Below, in pieces: positions 24,441-34,216 of a stretch of 64,000 nt of DNA. Within the stretch, counting starts at the first letter, position 1; each line of letters opens with the position of its first letter. The notes below the pieces were generated by a model that had not been told where the DNA came from, ran no database searches, and saw nothing but the letters and a program-made list of their open reading frames with translations. This DNA comes from Anaerolineales bacterium (GTDB taxonomy: Bacteria; Chloroflexota; Anaerolineae; Anaerolineales; Villigracilaceae): positions 310,001 through 374,000 of the forward strand of contig JAHDWB010000001.1 in assembly GCA_023382595.1 (NCBI GenBank), in the 5' to 3' direction. The translations under genes were made by a program, and so were the position numbers.

Positions 24441-24467
24441 ACAAGGTGATGACATTTGTCATCTTGT
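24441..24467. promoter_or_regulatory. Palindrome upstream of the CoA-binding protein gene
   Basis: GATGACA (24448-24454) and TGTCATC (24457-24463) form a 7-bp palindrome, extended outward by ACAAG/TTGT with a bulge. It lies in the divergent region between the c-di-GMP leader promoter and the CoA-binding gene, about 50 bp before that gene. It is a candidate operator. Confidence 0.35.
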
Positions 24468-24513
24468 TTATGAATTCCTCCTCCTTACAATAAACATGGT
24501 CAAGGAGGACGCC

Positions 24514-25005
24514 ATGTCAAAACTCGATACCATGGTCCAGGATTTTCTGGCACAGAAAAAGATCGCCATTGTCGGCGTTTCGGATAAACGCGACACAGGA
24601 TGCAACCTGGCATACAACCGCTTCAAGGAAAACGGCTATCAGGTGTACCCCGTCAATCCGCGCATCGCATCATTCCAAGGCGACGCCTGCTACTCCGACC
24701 TGACCTCCATCCCCGAAAAAGTGGATGCGGTCTTCATCCTCGCCAGCCCAAAAGTGACCGACCAGATCGTCAACCAGTGCGTGGATCTCGGCGTCAAACA
24801 CGTCTGGATGCACTGCATGATGGGAGTCAAGCCCGGGCTGGCGGCAGGCATGACCAGCGTCTCGCAGGAGGCAGTGGATGTGTGCAACGCCAACGGAATT
24901 GCCGTCATCCCAGGGTCGTGCCCGAATCAGTTCCTGAAACCAGACTTCCCCCATAAAATGATGCGTGGAATGTGGAGTCTGTTCGGGTTCATGAAGGTCA
25001 ACTGA
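24514..25005 (+). CDS. CoA-binding (YccU-like) protein
   Basis: This 163-residue cytoplasmic Rossmann-like protein has the CoA-binding superfamily pattern: KKIAIVGVSDKRDTGCNLAYN at the N-terminus, GYQVYPVNPRI, VDAVFILASPKVTDQIV and a late IPGSCPNQFLKPDFP. Family members resemble the CoA-binding domain of succinyl-CoA synthetase; their role is poorly defined. The ATG at 24514 follows AAGGAGG. An upstream in-frame ATG at 24496 would overlap the ribosome-binding site. Confidence 0.85.
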   Translation: MSKLDTMVQDFLAQKKIAIVGVSDKRDTGCNLAYNRFKENGYQVYPVNPRIASFQGDACYSDLTSIPEKVDAVFILASPKVTDQIVNQCVDLGVKHVWMHCMMGVKPGLAAGMTSVSQEAVDVCNANGIAVIPGSCPNQFLKPDFPHKMMRGMWSLFGFMKVN

Positions 25006-25016
25006 GTTCAAAACAA

Positions 25017-25052
25017 AAAAACGGGATGACAAGCAATGTCATCCCGTTTTTT
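25017..25052. terminator. Bidirectional intrinsic terminator
   Basis: The stem ACGGGATGAC/GTCATCCCGT (25021-25030 and 25038-25047), with an A-run before it and a T-run after it, lies between the convergent CoA-binding and SLC13 permease genes. Confidence 0.88.
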
Positions 25053-25072
25053 TGTTTTCTACGCATTCAAAC

Positions 25073-26851
25073 TTACAAAGCCCAAAAGACCAATATCAAG
25101 GGAATCGCCACCAGTAAAATGATCACTTCCAACAAGAGCCCCATGCGCCAGTAATCGCCGAATTTGTAGCCGCCGGGTCCCATCACCAGCGTGTTGGACT
25201 GATGACCGATGGGCGTGAGAAATGCGCATGACGCGCCGATGGTAATCGCCATCAGGAACGGGTCAATGGACGCATCCATGCCTTGCGCGATACGGATGGC
25301 GATGGGAGCTGTTAGAACGACCGCTGCTGCATTGTTGACCAGATCCGAAAGGAACATGGTGAACACCAGCATGATGATCAACGCTGCAACGGGCGGCAAC
25401 TGCGCCGACGCCTTCAAAATCAACTCCGCGATCAATTGCGCGCCGCCCGTCGTCTCCAATGCCGCGCCGACGGGAATCATCGCGCCGAGCAGGATGATGA
25501 TGGGCCAGTCCACGCTTTCGTAGGCTTCGCGCAGGTTTATGATGCGCGTCACCACCATAAGCAGTACGGCGGCGGTGAATGCCAACTGCACGGGAATGAG
25601 TCCGATGGCAGAAACGATCAGGGCGGCGATAAAGATTCCCAATGCAATGAACAACTGTCCCTTTGGGGTGACGAGGCGCAGGTCACGTTGGGCAAGCGGC
25701 AGACAGCCGAGTCTGTCCACCACTTCCTTCAACGTCTCCACATGGCTTTGCAGCAACAGCACATCGCCATTCTGAAAACGGGTGCTGTCGAGCCGCGTGC
25801 GCAGAAGTTTTCCCTGGCGCGAGATCGCCAACAAGTTCACGCCGTAACTGCCGCGCAGATTGAGCGTGCGGGGCGTGCCGCCGAGCATGATCGAGTTCGG
25901 CATCACCACGCCTTCGAGCAGGGTCACATCATCCGAGTCGAGCTCATCCTTTTGGATTTTCTTATCGCCGACCAATTCCAAGCCTGAAGCCGCCACCAGC
26001 TTTTGGAGGTTTTCCGCGTCGGCGCTGACGATGAGGATGTCACCCGCCAGCAGCTTGGTCTGCGCGGACGGTTCCATGCGCCGCTCGCTGCCGCGAATGA
26101 GACCGATGACGATGACTTCGGCTTTGGAGAAATCGCTGATCTCATACAATCGTTTGCCGTTGAGTTTTGATTTTTCGGGAATCTTCACTTCGGTGATGTA
26201 GTTCTCGATATCGAACAATCCGTCATTATTGGATTTGCTCTTGCGGACGGGAATCAAGCGCCAGCCAATGAATACGATGAAGAGAACCCCTGCAATTGCC
26301 ACACCCGCGCCAACGGGAGTGAAATCGAACATGGCGAAGGGCTGCGAACCTGCGCTCTCGCGAAAAGATGCGGCAATGATGTTCGGCGGCGTACCGATCA
26401 GCGTGGTCATGCCGCCCAGCAATGACGCGAATGCCAGCGGCATCAGCAGATAGGATACGGGGATTTTTTTACTGCGGGAGATTTGCAATGCCACTGGCAA
26501 CAACAACGCCAGCGCGCCGACGTTGTTCATGAACGCGGAAAGGAGCGCCACAATGCTTGTCAGCGCGGCAAGTTGGATGGTGATTCCGCCCTTTAGATTC
26601 GAAAGCCAATCGCCGATGATGCCAACGATGCCTGAATTCTGCAATCCGCGGCTGAGGACGAGCACCGCCGCCACCGTGATTACGGCAGGATTGCTGAACC
26701 CGATGAACGCCTGCTCGATGGGAATCAGCCCTGTGAGTGTGACGATGAGCAATGCCAGCAGGGCAACCACGTCATAGCGCCAGCGCCCGGTGATGAACAG
26801 AATCAGCGTTAATAACAGCGTGCCGAAGATAATCCATTGGTCGAGGGTCAT
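25073..26851 (-). CDS. SLC13-type anion permease with two TrkA-C (RCK-C) domains
   Basis: This 592-residue membrane protein has an N-terminal helix set with SNPAVITVAAVLVLS and LSAFMNNVGALALLLP. The conserved SLC13/CitT-type hairpin GMTTLIGTPPNIIAA follows. A central soluble region (about 210-390) resembles two TrkA-C domains. A second helix set carries FLSDLVNNAAAVVLTAP and TPIGHQSNTLVMGPGGY. This is the plan of SLC13-like sodium/anion symporters annotated for sulfate, phosphate or dicarboxylates; the substrate cannot be fixed from the sequence. An in-frame GTG at 26860 is an alternative start. Confidence 0.88.
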   Translation of the reverse strand: MTLDQWIIFGTLLLTLILFITGRWRYDVVALLALLIVTLTGLIPIEQAFIGFSNPAVITVAAVLVLSRGLQNSGIVGIIGDWLSNLKGGITIQLAALTSIVALLSAFMNNVGALALLLPVALQISRSKKIPVSYLLMPLAFASLLGGMTTLIGTPPNIIAASFRESAGSQPFAMFDFTPVGAGVAIAGVLFIVFIGWRLIPVRKSKSNNDGLFDIENYITEVKIPEKSKLNGKRLYEISDFSKAEVIVIGLIRGSERRMEPSAQTKLLAGDILIVSADAENLQKLVAASGLELVGDKKIQKDELDSDDVTLLEGVVMPNSIMLGGTPRTLNLRGSYGVNLLAISRQGKLLRTRLDSTRFQNGDVLLLQSHVETLKEVVDRLGCLPLAQRDLRLVTPKGQLFIALGIFIAALIVSAIGLIPVQLAFTAAVLLMVVTRIINLREAYESVDWPIIILLGAMIPVGAALETTGGAQLIAELILKASAQLPPVAALIIMLVFTMFLSDLVNNAAAVVLTAPIAIRIAQGMDASIDPFLMAITIGASCAFLTPIGHQSNTLVMGPGGYKFGDYWRMGLLLEVIILLVAIPLILVFWAL

Positions 26852-26940
26852 GTCAGGCACTATACCGAAGCAGCATCATATTGTCAACACGGAAGCAAAA
26901 ACCCTGAGCGATTTCGCCTATTTCGATTAAACTTGACCGT

Positions 26941-28446
26941 ATGACTCCAAATTCCGCCTCCCCGCTGATCGCCATACAAAATCTGGTCAAGACCTATAAA
27001 ACGCCCGCAGGTGACTTCACCGCCGTCAAAGGCATCGATGTGGAAGTTCAGCGCGGTGAGTTCGTTGCCATCATCGGCAAGTCGGGGAGCGGGAAATCCA
27101 CTTTCATCAACATGATCACAGGCATCGACCGCCCAACTTCGGGCGAGATAATCATCGACGGCGCGCCCGTCCATTCGTTTAGCGAAGCGCAGATGGCTGC
27201 CTGGCGTGGACGCAACCTCGGCATTGTCTTCCAATTCTTCCAATTGTTCCCCACGCTGACCTTGCTGGAGAACGTCATCCTGCCGATGGAATTGAACAAG
27301 TTGTATACAAAAAAGGAAAGGCACGAGCGTGCCATGCACCTGCTGGACATGGTGGAAATGGCGGAACAGGCGCACAAACTTCCCTCCACCATTTCAGGCG
27401 GACAACAGCAGCGCGTGGCAATCGCGCGTGCATTGGCAAATGACCCGCCGCTCATTGTCGCGGATGAGCCGACAGGCAATCTCGATTCAAAGACCGCCGA
27501 GAAGATATTTTCGTTGTTTGAGGGACTCGTCACCTCGGGCAAGACCATCTTGATGGTCACCCACGACAGCGACCTCGCCCGCCGAGTCAATCGCACCATC
27601 CTTATCTCTGACGGGGAGATCGTCAACGAGTACCTTGTCCGCGCGCTGGCAACGCTCACGCAGGATCAATTGGTGGAAGTGGCGCGCCGCGTCAAGCCGC
27701 AGGTCTTTCCGCCCGACACGAACATCATCCGCCAGGGAGAGATCGGCGACAAGTTCTACATCCTGCTCGACGGCAAAGCGGATGTGTATCTCACCGACGC
27801 GGGCGGAAGCCAGATACTGGTCAACCAGCTTGGTAAAGGTTCATACTTCGGCGAGATGGCGCTGCTCGGCAACGGCGTGCGGACTGCCACAGTGAAGGCG
27901 TCGCCCGATTCCACAGTATCAGCCGTCGCTTTGGATAATGAAGCGTTCAACAAACTCATCACGGATTCCCGCACCCTGCGCGACGAGTTGACAGGCATCA
28001 TCGAAAAGCGAAACATCTTCAACCAGTTACAGGCGATCTCATCCTTCGATCAGGAATCACTCGCCGCGATCATCAAGGACCGCAGACCCGCCGAGTACGA
28101 AGCGGGGCATGACATTATCAAGCAGGGCGATGTGGGCGAGACGTTCTATCTCCTGCTTGACGGCAGCGTGGACATCATCATCCGCAACGCGCAAAATAAA
28201 GAGATCGTTGTCAATCAACTTGGCAGGGGCGCGCACTTCGGCGAGATGGCATTGATGGGCGACAAGCGCCGCATGGCGACCGTCCGCGTGAGTCAGGGGG
28301 CATCCGCCAGAGTCATCGAAATGACCGCGCAGGAATTTGAAGACCTGACCAGATCTTCGGAGCAATTCAAAGATCACGTGCAAAGTTCTGCAGATGTGAG
28401 AAAAGAACAACTCGAAAGCGAAAGCAAACGGAAGGTCGGCAAATGA
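26941..28446 (+). CDS. ABC exporter ATPase fused to two cyclic-nucleotide-binding domains
   Basis: This 501-residue protein starts with a LolD/MacB-type ATPase (about 1-230): Walker [11 protein letters not shown]-loop [10 protein letters not shown], signature [15 protein letters not shown], Walker [13 protein letters not shown] and the switch His in VTHD. It continues with two cNMP-binding domains (about 245-365 and 370-480), each with [16 protein letters not shown] and the phosphate-contacting Arg region (RTATV, RMATV). It overlaps the permease gene by 4 bp. Fusion of CNB domains to an ABC ATPase suggests that a cyclic nucleotide or another ligand controls export. Which nucleotide, if any, is not visible. 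Confidence 0.9.
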   Translation: MTPNSASPLIAIQNLVKTYKTPAGDFTAVKGIDVEVQRGEFVAIIGKSGSGKSTFINMITGIDRPTSGEIIIDGAPVHSFSEAQMAAWRGRNLGIVFQFFQLFPTLTLLENVILPMELNKLYTKKERHERAMHLLDMVEMAEQAHKLPSTISGGQQQRVAIARALANDPPLIVADEPTGNLDSKTAEKIFSLFEGLVTSGKTILMVTHDSDLARRVNRTILISDGEIVNEYLVRALATLTQDQLVEVARRVKPQVFPPDTNIIRQGEIGDKFYILLDGKADVYLTDAGGSQILVNQLGKGSYFGEMALLGNGVRTATVKASPDSTVSAVALDNEAFNKLITDSRTLRDELTGIIEKRNIFNQLQAISSFDQESLAAIIKDRRPAEYEAGHDIIKQGDVGETFYLLLDGSVDIIIRNAQNKEIVVNQLGRGAHFGEMALMGDKRRMATVRVSQGASARVIEMTAQEFEDLTRSSEQFKDHVQSSADVRKEQLESESKRKVGK

Positions 28447-30788
28447 GCGTGCAGACAAAAAAAATCCTGCGCGATCTGTGGGTCAATAAATCGCGCAGCC
28501 TGCTGATCATCCTTGCCGTTGCCATCGGTGTTGCCGCCTTCGGGCTAATGTTCAGCGGGCGCATCGTGCTCGAAGAAAACCTGCGCGATGTGTACGCTGC
28601 GACGAATCCCGCGCATGTGATCATTTCCATGTCGCCGTTTGACGATGCCCTGCTCGATGATCTTCACAAGATGGATGAAATTGCCGCGTTGCAGGCTTCG
28701 CGCATGGATCTTGCACGCATCCAATCCGCGCCTGACAACTGGCTCAGTTTCGAGATTCAAACCCTCCCCGATTTTGATCCCATTGCGCTGAACAAATTAA
28801 CTGCGGAAACCGGCTTGACCGCCCCGCCCGTCAATTCGATCCTGCTCGAACGCTCCCTGCAAAACGTCATGGACGTGGGCGACACCGTCACCATCGAATT
28901 GCTCAACGGCGACCTGCACACACTGACCGTGGCAGGCTTCGTCAACGACCTTTCGCGCCTGCCGTCCGAAATCAGCCTGACGGGCGTCGGCTACATCACA
29001 CTCGGAACCGCGGAAGAACTCGGATTCGACACAAATTACAACCAACTCGCTGTGACGTTCAAAGACGCCGCCACCCGCGCGGATATCGAAAAACATACCA
29101 CGAAACTGATAAAAACCATTGAAGATGACGGCTATCTCGTCTTCCGCGCGCCGATTCCCGTGCCAGACAAATACATCCTCGGTGACAACATGACCTCGGT
29201 CTTATTCCTGCTCAATGCCCTCGGCGTGCTGACGCTCATCCTGAGTGCATTTTTGGTGACCAGCGTCATGTCGGCGGTCATGTCACAGCAGATTCCCCAA
29301 ATTGGCATCCTAAAATCTCTCGGCGCGCGCATCCATCAAACGATGTCCATTTATTTTCGGCAGGTGCTTCTATTCGGCGGCGTTGCCCTGATCCTCGCCA
29401 TCCCCATGGGACTCATCGGCGCATACTTCCTCGCGGATGGCGTCGCCGCGGGCATGAACTTCGACGTGCCCAATTTCTACCTGCCAACTCAAACCCTGAT
29501 CCTGCAAGCCGTCAGCGCACTGCTTGCGCCCCTGCTCGCCTCGCTCTTCCCCATCATCGCAGGCTCGCGCATCACCATCCGTGAAGCCATCAGCAACTAC
29601 AATCCCGAAACCACCTCCAAAGCTGCGCGCCTCGGTGATCTGCCGCAGATCGTCAATCTGTCCATCCGCAATACCTTTCGCCGCAAGGGTCGCCTCGCGC
29701 TGACCTTCGCCGCGCTGCTCCTCGCCGGCTCGATGTTCATCGCCATCATCGGCATCCGCCAATCCATGCGCGAAGCGGTGCGCGAACTGCAAGGCGACAT
29801 CAACTACGATGTCGGGATTGATTTCGCCCGCCCGTATCCCACCGACGACATCCAGGAAGCCGCCGCACGATCCGTCAACATGCGCGACGCTGAAACCTGG
29901 ACGGTGGAAAATGCCCGCCTCATCTTCTCCAACGAACACCTCAGCGGAAGCATCATCATCTACGGCATCCCGCAAACTTCCAGCATGGCACAGCCCGCCA
30001 TCATTCAAGGCACATGGCTGGATGAAAGCACAACGCGCGGCATCTTCGTCAACGACGATTTCATGCAACTCACTCCTGACCTGAGCATCGGCTCGGTCAT
30101 CAGCTTAAATATCAATGGCGAAGAAGAACAATGGACCATCGTTGGCTCCACAGGTCGCGGATTTATCCCCGCCGCTTTCGTCCATTACGATGACCTGACC
30201 GACGTCACGGACATGGACGGCTTCGCCAACCGCCTCGTGCTCCGCACCATACAGCCTGATCCCGCTTCCCAATCCTCCGCCCAATCTGACGTTTTATCCC
30301 GCCTCGCCGACGCCGACCTGACCGTAGTCGGCTCGCAGACCACCACGCAATTAAAAGAGACCACCGCCGCACAAATGGACATCCTTGTCATCCTCCTGCT
30401 GGCGATGGTGGTGTTGATCTCCATCGTCGGCGGGCTGGGGCTCGCCATCACCATGAGCCTGAACGTCATCGAACGGACGCGCGAGATCGGCATCCTGCGC
30501 TCGCTCGGCGCGCAAAATGGAATCGTCCGCCGTGTGGTGATCATGGAAGGCTTGGTGATCGGTCTGGCAAGTTGGCTGATCTCCATCCCCTGTTCGATCC
30601 CGCTCGCCATGTTCCTCGGGGATTCCCTCGGCAACTCCCTGCTCGCCCGCCCGTTGGATTACATCTTCTCCATCCCCGCTGTGCTGACCTGGCTCGGGCT
30701 GACCATCGCCATCGCTGTCATTGCCAGCCTCATCCCCGCCCAAACCGCCGCGAGATTGACCATCCGCGACGCGTTGGTGTATGAATAA
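28443..30788 (+). CDS. FtsX/MacB-type ABC transporter permease
   Basis: This 781-residue permease has a duplicated FtsX plan. A first membrane segment (about 18-38) is followed by a large extracellular domain and a three-helix block (about 250-380, with [18 protein letters not shown]). A second N-terminal helix (about 415-435), an extracellular domain and the last three-helix block (about 640-775, with [19 protein letters not shown]) complete the copy. It partners with the CNB-fused ATPase (4-bp ATGA overlap). Such systems move lipids, lipoproteins or peptides outward or perform mechanotransmission. No periplasmic adaptor gene is adjacent. Confidence 0.9.
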   Translation: MSVQTKKILRDLWVNKSRSLLIILAVAIGVAAFGLMFSGRIVLEENLRDVYAATNPAHVIISMSPFDDALLDDLHKMDEIAALQASRMDLARIQSAPDNWLSFEIQTLPDFDPIALNKLTAETGLTAPPVNSILLERSLQNVMDVGDTVTIELLNGDLHTLTVAGFVNDLSRLPSEISLTGVGYITLGTAEELGFDTNYNQLAVTFKDAATRADIEKHTTKLIKTIEDDGYLVFRAPIPVPDKYILGDNMTSVLFLLNALGVLTLILSAFLVTSVMSAVMSQQIPQIGILKSLGARIHQTMSIYFRQVLLFGGVALILAIPMGLIGAYFLADGVAAGMNFDVPNFYLPTQTLILQAVSALLAPLLASLFPIIAGSRITIREAISNYNPETTSKAARLGDLPQIVNLSIRNTFRRKGRLALTFAALLLAGSMFIAIIGIRQSMREAVRELQGDINYDVGIDFARPYPTDDIQEAAARSVNMRDAETWTVENARLIFSNEHLSGSIIIYGIPQTSSMAQPAIIQGTWLDESTTRGIFVNDDFMQLTPDLSIGSVISLNINGEEEQWTIVGSTGRGFIPAAFVHYDDLTDVTDMDGFANRLVLRTIQPDPASQSSAQSDVLSRLADADLTVVGSQTTTQLKETTAAQMDILVILLLAMVVLISIVGGLGLAITMSLNVIERTREIGILRSLGAQNGIVRRVVIMEGLVIGLASWLISIPCSIPLAMFLGDSLGNSLLARPLDYIFSIPAVLTWLGLTIAIAVIASLIPAQTAARLTIRDALVYE

Positions 30789-30791
30789 AAA

Positions 30792-30896
30792 GTCATTGCG
30801 AGGGCGTTAGCCCGACGTGTGCCACAAAGTGGTAAGCAATCTCCCTACTAACATGAAGATTGCTTCGTCGCCGCATATGCGGCTCCTCGCAATGAC
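30792..30896. repeat. Dispersed palindromic repeat, copy 1
   Basis: A 105-bp element has 11-bp terminal inverted repeats GTCATTGCGAG/CTCGCAATGAC and inner inverted segments (AAGCAATCTCC / AGATTGCTTCGTCG). The same family appears at 58792-58880 and, in degenerate form, at 33009-33073. It looks like a REP/MITE-type element without coding capacity. Confidence 0.75.
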
Positions 30897-30902
30897 ATAT
30901 AA

Positions 30903-31271
30903 CTACGAATATTCTTCCTTCATCAACCGCTCAAATCCCCGCTTCGCGAGTTGACTTAACTCCTCAAACAGCGGCGTTTCGACCTTCTTAAAATTGAAGC
31001 AGGATTTTCCCTGCATGTGCTTTTTTAGTTCAGGAGAGGCATTCTTCAGCAAATCGGGATACATATACACAGGCATGAGATAAAACGAGACATAATTCTT
31101 CTTGACCTGTGCTGAGCCGAAGAAAATTTCCTTCTTCCATTTTTCACTGTAAGCCGCATCTAGATAATAAGTATCGCCCGTATCGGTTTTGACGGTCAGT
31201 TTTTTGGCATAGGGTTTGAGGATGGATCTGAGGGATTCAAAGACAAAGGGAAATTCGGTCTGTGCGGGCAT
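30903..31271 (-). CDS. Conserved hypothetical protein, 122 aa
   Basis: This small soluble protein has the pattern VSFYLMPVYMYPDLL and MQGKSCFNFKKVETPLFEEL. I recognise this loosely as a conserved bacterial family near DUF1801 (YdhG-like), without an assigned function. No catalytic residues can be named. It is 9 bp downstream of the NBR1-Ig lipoprotein gene on the same strand. Confidence 0.5.
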   Translation of the reverse strand: MPAQTEFPFVFESLRSILKPYAKKLTVKTDTGDTYYLDAAYSEKWKKEIFFGSAQVKKNYVSFYLMPVYMYPDLLKNASPELKKHMQGKSCFNFKKVETPLFEELSQLAKRGFERLMKEEYS

Positions 31272-31280
31272 TTTTTACTC

Positions 31281-31838
31281 CTAAGGTGGGACAATGATCT
31301 TTATAAAGATCAGATCACCAAACACATTTCCGTCGGGATCAACGGCTTGCCAAGACGATTCATACGAGCCGGGGGCGGCGGGAGCAATAAAGCGGATGCG
31401 CAGTGTGGCTTGCGTCCCGGCACGGGCAGGGAAAAGCGGCTGTTCCTCCGCCGCGCCGAGGGTGGAACCGCTCACCCATTTCAATTTGTAGGCTGCATCC
31501 CAGTCGCAGGTTCCGCTGTTCTGCACCAGCCATTGCTTGTCAATGACCGCGCCGCCAAAGAAATTTGTGCCATCCGGGACGGTGAGATCGTCCAGAAACG
31601 CCAGTCCGTTCGTGCAGGGTTCGGGAGTGGGCGTTTGGGTTGGCACGGCGGTCAAGGTTGGTGTGGCAGGCGTGAAAAAGGACGGGACGGGCGTCGTCGT
31701 TGGCAGGGATGAAGTGGGCGGAACCGATGTCGGCGGGCGGAATGGCGTGGGTGTGGCTTGGGGCGTACATGCCGCGGCAAGGAAAAGGATCGGGAGAAGA
31801 ATCAGGCAAGAGCGGAGAAAGAGGCGGTATATAGTCAT
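31281..31838 (-). CDS. Lipoprotein with NBR1-type Ig-like domain
   Basis: The 185-residue protein has a signal peptide with lipobox FLAAAC (cysteine about residue 24), a Thr-Pro-rich linker (about 27-73) and one NBR1-Ig-like domain (about 75-185: DDLTVPDGTNF, DKQWLVQNSGTCDWD, TLRIRFIAPAAPGSYESSWQAVDPDGNVFG). This Ig type is common in Chloroflexota surface proteins and is presumed to mediate binding. No enzyme domain is present. A terminator at 31842-31866 separates it from recA, which is upstream on the same strand. Confidence 0.85.
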   Translation of the reverse strand: MTIYRLFLRSCLILLPILFLAAACTPQATPTPFRPPTSVPPTSSLPTTTPVPSFFTPATPTLTAVPTQTPTPEPCTNGLAFLDDLTVPDGTNFFGGAVIDKQWLVQNSGTCDWDAAYKLKWVSGSTLGAAEEQPLFPARAGTQATLRIRFIAPAAPGSYESSWQAVDPDGNVFGDLIFIKIIVPP

Positions 31839-31841
31839 TGA

Positions 31842-31866
31842 AAAAGGACACGGAGTTCCGTGTCCT
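31842..31866 (-). terminator. Intrinsic terminator downstream of recA
   Basis: A hairpin with arms AAAAGGACACGG and CCGTGTCCTTTT lies immediately after the recA stop. The minus-strand copy ends in a U-run; the plus strand also has T's, so it may act in both directions. Confidence 0.8.
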
Positions 31867-31877
31867 TTTATTTTACT

Positions 31878-32984
31878 TTATGCTTCTTCGTCGCCACCAC
31901 CCGAGTCGTCACCGACCTCGGGTCCCATGTCGAGCGGCAGGGCGATCTCGCCGGTCATGGATTTTTGTCTGATGACGCCTTCGATCTCACCCATCAGGTC
32001 GGGATTGGAGCGCAGATAGTCTTTTGCGTTCTCGCGACCCTGACCAAGGCGCAGGTCGCCGTAGGAGAAGAACGCGCCGCGCTTCGTGACGACCTCGAAC
32101 TTGGTCGCCAGATCCAGGACGTCGCCGCTCTTCGAGATGCCTTCGTTGAACATGATGTCGAACTCGGCGGTGCGGAACGGCGGCGCGACCTTGTTCTTGA
32201 CGATCTTGACACGCGTGCGGTTGCCGATGACTTCCTCGCCGACCTTGATGGATTGGATGCGACGCACATCAAGGCGCACGGAGGCGTAGAACTTCAGCGC
32301 CTGCCCGCCTGTGGTGGTTTCGGGGTTGCCGAACATCACGCCGATCTTCTGGCGCAGTTGGTTGGTGAAGATAACGGCGGTTTTGGTCTGGTTGATCGCG
32401 CCGGAGAGTTTGCGGAGAGCCTGAGACATGAGTCGCGCCTGCACACCCATGGTGGCATCGCCCATGTCGCCTTCGATCTCGGAGCGCGGAACGAGCGCAG
32501 CGACAGAGTCAACGACGACCACATCCACGGCGCCGGAGCGGACGAGGGTTTCAGCGATCTCAAGCGCCTGTTCGCCGGTGTCCGGCTGGGAAACGAGCAG
32601 GTTGTCGATGTCCACGCCGACGCGCGCGGCATAGACCGGGTCGAGGGCGTGTTCCATGTCAATGAACGCGGCGGTACCGCCCAGTTTCTGTGCTTCGGCG
32701 ACAATATGCTGACAAAGGGTGGTCTTCCCCGAAGATTCAGGTCCATAGATCTCGATCACACGTCCGCGCGGGACGCCGCCGACGCCAAGGGCAATATCGA
32801 GGGAAAGCGAGCCGGTTGGGATGATCTCGGTCACCATGCCATGCGCTTCACCGAGGCGCATGATCGAGCCGTCGCCGTAGCGTTTGAGAATATCGCCGAC
32901 AGCCTTATCCAGAACTGCCTGCTTGGCGTTATCCATATTTTGAGTCTGTGCGGCTTCTGCGGGTGCGGAACGTTTTCTAGCCAT
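31878..32984 (-). CDS. recA: Recombinase RecA
   Basis: RecA polymerises on single-stranded DNA, drives homologous strand exchange and triggers LexA self-cleavage. The 368-residue protein has Walker A GPESSGKT (about 81-88), the Walker B segment [13 protein letters not shown], the L2 region [22 protein letters not shown] and the basic C-terminal domain with an acidic tail. The length is slightly above average because of a longer N-terminal extension. The promoter (TTGACG, 16 bp, TATACT) contains a LexA-like box between the two elements, so SOS control is likely. A degenerate palindromic repeat lies between the promoter and the start. Confidence 0.97.
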   Translation of the reverse strand: MARKRSAPAEAAQTQNMDNAKQAVLDKAVGDILKRYGDGSIMRLGEAHGMVTEIIPTGSLSLDIALGVGGVPRGRVIEIYGPESSGKTTLCQHIVAEAQKLGGTAAFIDMEHALDPVYAARVGVDIDNLLVSQPDTGEQALEIAETLVRSGAVDVVVVDSVAALVPRSEIEGDMGDATMGVQARLMSQALRKLSGAINQTKTAVIFTNQLRQKIGVMFGNPETTTGGQALKFYASVRLDVRRIQSIKVGEEVIGNRTRVKIVKNKVAPPFRTAEFDIMFNEGISKSGDVLDLATKFEVVTKRGAFFSYGDLRLGQGRENAKDYLRSNPDLMGEIEGVIRQKSMTGEIALPLDMGPEVGDDSGGGDEEA

Positions 32985-33008
32985 GAGTTGGTTCTCCAGT
33001 TTACGTAT

Positions 33009-33073
33009 GTCATTGCATGCAATCTCCCACTTTAAATTTTGAGATCGCTTTGGGTCAATACCCTCACAATGAC
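33009..33073. repeat. Dispersed palindromic repeat, degenerate copy
   Basis: The ends GTCATTGC and CAATGAC and the inner CAATCTCCC / GAGATCGCTT match the 30792 and 58792 elements, but the copy is shorter and more diverged. It lies in the recA leader. Confidence 0.55.
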
Positions 33074-33087
33074 GGGAAGTTATCGAA

Positions 33088-33115
33088 AGTATAGCACAGT
33101 TGTTCTAAACGTCAA
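33088..33115 (-). promoter_or_regulatory. recA promoter with LexA-like box
   Basis: On the minus strand -35 TTGACG (33115-33110) and -10 TATACT (33093-33088) are 16 bp apart. Between them is AGAAC AACT GTGCT (33106-33093), one mismatch from the GAAC-N4-GTTC box of Gram-positive-type LexA. A perfect pair of the same boxes controls the gene at 51273. Confidence 0.7.
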
Positions 33116-34176
33116 GGCTGGGAAGTGGGCGTGACAGGAAGGAAATCCAGCGTCGGCACAGGAGGACGTTCACTGCTAAAGCCTCGCTCACCTGTAAAGG
33201 TAAAGTACGCCACCTGCCCGGGGAAGACCTCCACCCACGTCTGACGGAGGCGGTCTTCAAACCGGAACGACACCTTGTAAATACCGGCAGGCAGATCGCC
33301 CAGCACAAGATTCTCGTTGTAATACGGGTCGGGGTTGACTGCGCCGCCCACTCCATACGTCCGCGTGATGAACGTCTGCCCGTTCTCCTCGGATTGCACG
33401 GTCACTTCGAACGAAGTAAGCAGCCTGCCGCGCGTATCCATCACACGCCCCGCCAGAACCCCCCAGCCCTGCGGCGGAGCGATCCACAACTCGGGGTTAT
33501 AGGTATAAAAGAAGGAATTCCCGGAGAGCCGAACTTCAAAATGGACGTGCGGTCCGGTGGTGGCACCGGTCGCGCCGACAAAGCCGACTATATCCCCAGC
33601 ATTTACACGCCGACCGAGCACCACGTTCATTTCGCTCATGTGAGCATAGATCGTATAAAGCTGCTGATCCCTGTAGCCAAAATCATGACGGATGGCAACC
33701 GCCAGCCCGTACGGGTCAGTTTCATCGCCCGGCGTTTCGCGGAATAAACCCCAGCCCGCCCACACCACAGTACCGGGTCCAGCCGCCATAATGGGCGTCC
33801 CCTCCGGCGAAGGAATGTCCACGCCGGTATGCACCACGTTGATGCCGAAGAACACGCCGCCATAGCGATAGTCCGCATTGGGCCAGTTGGTCTGATCCGC
33901 GGCGATGGGGCGGATGAAGTAAAAATGATCATGGGGAGAAACAGCCCACGGCACGGGATAAAGAGGCGGACGCCAGTTCGTGATCGGTTCCGCGCCGGGC
34001 AACGGAAGACTAAACTGGAACGGCTCCGGCGAAGGAGTCAAAAACGCTTCAAACGGGACCTCAGGCTGGTCCATCCCTTCGGAGGGGATCACCGGCGTCG
34101 GGGGGATGTCACCTACCGAAGCGGAACAGGCGGAAAGAAGGAGCGAGGCGAAAACGAGGGTACGAATGAAATTCAT
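33112..34176 (-). CDS. Lipoprotein M23 metallopeptidase
   Basis: This 354-residue exported lipoprotein (lipobox LLSAC, about residue 17) has an LytM/M23 peptidase domain (about 105-220): HTGVDIPSPEGTPI supplies the first His and Asp, AHMSEM and GPHVHFEVR the later His residues. M23 enzymes cut glycyl or peptide cross-bridges in cell walls. A beta-sandwich C-terminal part (about 240-335) with GVLAGRVMDTRG and LGDLPAGIYKVSFRF resembles a carboxypeptidase-regulatory-like domain. The stop lies within the recA promoter region. Confidence 0.9.
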   Translation of the reverse strand: MNFIRTLVFASLLLSACSASVGDIPPTPVIPSEGMDQPEVPFEAFLTPSPEPFQFSLPLPGAEPITNWRPPLYPVPWAVSPHDHFYFIRPIAADQTNWPNADYRYGGVFFGINVVHTGVDIPSPEGTPIMAAGPGTVVWAGWGLFRETPGDETDPYGLAVAIRHDFGYRDQQLYTIYAHMSEMNVVLGRRVNAGDIVGFVGATGATTGPHVHFEVRLSGNSFFYTYNPELWIAPPQGWGVLAGRVMDTRGRLLTSFEVTVQSEENGQTFITRTYGVGGAVNPDPYYNENLVLGDLPAGIYKVSFRFEDRLRQTWVEVFPGQVAYFTFTGERGFSSERPPVPTLDFLPVTPTSQP

Positions 34177-34216
34177 GATTTCTTTGGAGGCTTGGCGGAA
34201 AGCCGAATCGCTCCAA

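Noticed and set aside
31860-33035. 391-codon open frame opposite recA
   Set aside because: It is antisense to recA. The composition is shadow-like.
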